DNA from: Pseudoips prasinana | Lineage: Eukaryota > Arthropoda > Insecta > Lepidoptera > Nolidae | Direction of reading: 5' to 3' | NCBI GenBank assembly: GCA_951640165.1 | Contig: OX621241.1 | Span: 5,156,001 to 5,220,000 of the forward strand | DNA: 64,000 nt | In this document: positions 62,080-64,000 of the stretch, in pieces | Numbering within the stretch: the first letter of the stretch is position 1 | How the letters are laid out: the number at the start of each line of letters is the position of its first letter | Made by a program: the position numbers and the translations under genes | The notes under the pieces: model-generated | What the model saw: the letters and a program-made list of their open reading frames with translations, nothing else | Databases searched by the model: none | What the model was told of the DNA's origin: nothing

Positions 62080-64000
62080 TTAGACCTCCATAGACACCCC
62101 ACCGGGGCCAGAGCCCGGATCGTTGGACCGCGACGATGTAGGAACGGACGTGGCAGGACGTCCCGCTCCTTTCCTCTTTGGTCGCGTACACCTACCGCTG
62201 CCCAGTCGATGGTTTGCCGGCCTGCCAAGGTCGGCTCACACCACGCAAGTAGGGGCGCGCGCCGTGCATTCCTTCGCTTTGTGGCCCTGTTGGCCACAGA
62301 CGAAGCACGACGCGCTCCGGTCGCACCCTGTGCACCGAGCCCTGACATGCCCCTTCTCCAGGCAGCGGTAACATTGGAGAGCTCTGGGTGGAAGCGCCAC
62401 CACCCGGACTGACATCCAGCCCACTAGCACCCGGCCGATTGCCGCTAATTTGCGGGCGGCCACTAGTGGGCACCGAACCCACGCCGAACCCAAGCCCGAC
62501 GGTGAGAACCGAATTTCGCCACTTTCACGTCGGCGACGGCACATCCTCCCGCCGTGGCCAAGGTTTCAGCCACTTCGGTTGGGTCGGCGGAGTCGTCCAG
62601 GTCCATCACCCGGAGCTCTCCCATAGCCACTGGGTGCGCCACCACAGCATCCGTCTCGGTTAAAGCCTCCCTTAAACGGGATTTTAGGGCCTCCGCCTTT
62701 GCGGACCAGGGATCCTCAAAATCAGACCCCCAGTCAAAGCCCTCTTGGGGCGCAGGCCCGCCTCTAGGCCAAGGTCCTGCAATTGAACCTTGGTCCGCGC
62801 CATTTTCATGACCTCAGCCATGGTAGTGGCTGAGGTCGACGGCAGGTTAATCGTCACTGCCGCGGACGGTGGAGGTCGCGGCAGTGCGATAGGCCTCTTT
62901 TGAGGCGGAGGCGGCGGTGGCCGATTAAGGCGGGCAGCCTTTGCCCTGGCCTTTCGCCCAACCACTTGCGCCCAGGTGCCTTCGGCGTGCGGTGGCGGCG
63001 TAGTCAGCGCCGGCCTTGCTGCAGCTCGAGCTTCAGCAGCCTCTGCGGCGGCAACCCGTCTCCGTTGCCGACTACCCCGCTTCGTGGTGGGTGGCACTTG
63101 GGGCGGCGCTGCACTCCCAGCGAGCGGCGGGCGGATGGCCCTGCCCGGGAAGACCTCCGCCATGACCTCTTGACGCATCTGGACCAGACGTTGGTCCCAG
63201 ATGCGTCCCATTTCGCGCATTTTGCGGTCCAAAATGGCCGCAAATCTGTCTTCAGGCGAGACGTGGTCTTCCCGAGCAGGTACAGCAGGAGGAGCATCCA
63301 AATTTCTCCTCCGAGTTATCGGGGCCGATGGAGTGCGGACAACCGGTGCCGACGGCGGAGACGGTCTGAACGTCATCGGCGATTGCGAAGGTGGCGGCGG
63401 TGGCCTAGGTGGCGACGGCAGAGGTGGAAAACTGTCGACCCCACTGCGGCGAAGCTCCGCTAGTTCGGTCGACATGGCGGCCACACGAGCCTCCAAGGAG
63501 GCCAACTGGGAGCGCAGCCGCTGGTTTTCCTGTTCTAGCCGCTCCGCATCAGTTCTTCCATGCAGTTCCAAGGCGGCCGCCAGAGCTTTCCTCGCCGCAA
63601 CTTTAATGGCTTGGGCATATTCGCCTTTCAAGTTGCGGGAAGTTGCGGTTGCCACCCTCTCAACCGTCACCAGAGAGTCCTGAATTACGGCACCCAAGTC
63701 AGCCGTCGGTTGCTGGCGTAGATCTCTTGCCAGATCTTCAAGTTGAGGCAGTGCGCTCTTCTTGGATTTGGCACTAAGACTAGCCTGTGAATTGTCTAGG
63801 TCTGATACCAAATGGTCACTGCCGTCGTCTAACTTTGCACGAACCACCCGCTCACCATCCTTCTTTGAAGCTGCGACTCGCTTACGCGGCCGAACTGGCC
63901 TGACCGTGAACTCTATGGACGGTGCAGACAAGTGGGAGCTGTCGCTCTCCGCGTCGTCCGGAGCCCGTTCCCGTGAACTACCTGAAATTGGGAAGTCCGA
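62080..64000 (-). pseudogene. R1-type LINE ORF1 (gag), two frameshifts and a stop; 5' end outside
   Basis: Open from the window edge through a coiled-coil region (ERLEQENQRLRSQLASLEAR), a Pro-rich segment and GLRPKRALTGGLILRIPG. One missing base near 62706 shifts to SAKAEALKSRLREALTETDA and VVAHPVAMGELRVMDLDDS; a second shift near 62515 leads to GSAWVRCPLVAARKLAAIGR. Zinc knuckles: CYRCLEKGHVRARC, CFVCGQQGHKAKEC, and a third (ADLGRPANHRLGSGRC) in which the second Cys codon of CVVC has become TGA. Ends MEV and TAA at 62080-62082. Confidence 0.88.

Larger units (their letters stand above)
58519..64000 (-). mobile_element. R1-clade LINE, GC-rich, runs off the right edge
   Basis: Minus-strand element with its 3' end marked by an 18-bp poly(A) (poly(T) at 58520-58537), a 3' UTR of about 330 bp, ORF2 (58871-62055 and slightly beyond) and ORF1 (62080 to the window end). 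Gag with three zinc knuckles and an endonuclease starting LQGNLNH with AEPHSVPDHPRW indicate the R1 clade (R1/TRAS/SART relatives). GC content is far above the surrounding DNA. Target sequence cannot be judged. Confidence 0.88.

Overview
The window is eukaryotic nuclear DNA and looks like a moth or butterfly (Lepidoptera). The background is AT-rich, the coding exons have GT/AG introns, and most of the sequence is transposable elements (TEs). Several repeats are ones I associate with Lepidoptera: tRNA-derived SINEs, the interspersed repeat with 'gtgggtcacctgatgg', LINE tails with 'gtccactgctggac', and mariner, piggyBac and R1-type elements. No species can be named from the sequence alone.

There are three host genes. 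(1) An SH3BP5/parcas homologue on the minus strand has coding exon 1 at 13426-13494 and exon 2 at 8196-8258; the rest lies beyond the left edge. (2) An intact intronless FCHO gene (893 aa, F-BAR plus mu-homology domain, clathrin endocytosis) on the minus strand at 10683-13364 sits inside intron 1 of the first gene, in the same orientation, 61 nt after its splice donor. (3) A seven-exon Sds3/SUDS3 gene (Sin3-HDAC corepressor subunit) on the plus strand has its CDS from 17432 to 44709. I assembled it from splice sites; the phases agree at every junction and give about 345 aa, or 351 with an alternative exon 6 acceptor.

Layout: 1-8100 holds a P-like element with 8-bp target duplications and a THAP-type reading frame, a mariner fragment, a PIF/Harbinger-like MITE, a MITE with repeated CGCCCC motifs, LINE tails and a SINE. 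8196-13494 is parcas/FCHO. 14560-16900 is an unclassified element with long inverted ends and a cysteine-rich exon. 17432-44709 is Sds3. Its intron 1 holds two nearly identical mariners in opposite orientation; one lies, with a Tc1-like element, inside a decayed piggyBac-like element. Its intron 5 holds a full-length RNase H-bearing LINE with target-site duplications and an Inr/DPE internal promoter. 44759-56250 has no recognised gene and is rich in tandem repeats, MITEs and SINEs. 56248-57572 is a decayed mariner. 58519-64000 is a GC-rich R1-clade LINE on the minus strand, running off the window.

No operon-like cooperation is expected. The notable biology is the nested endocytic gene, TE load in a corepressor gene (including a TE abutting an exon and supplying an in-frame alternative 3' splice site), and several probably undescribed elements, of which the P-like element and the 14560-16900 element look most novel.
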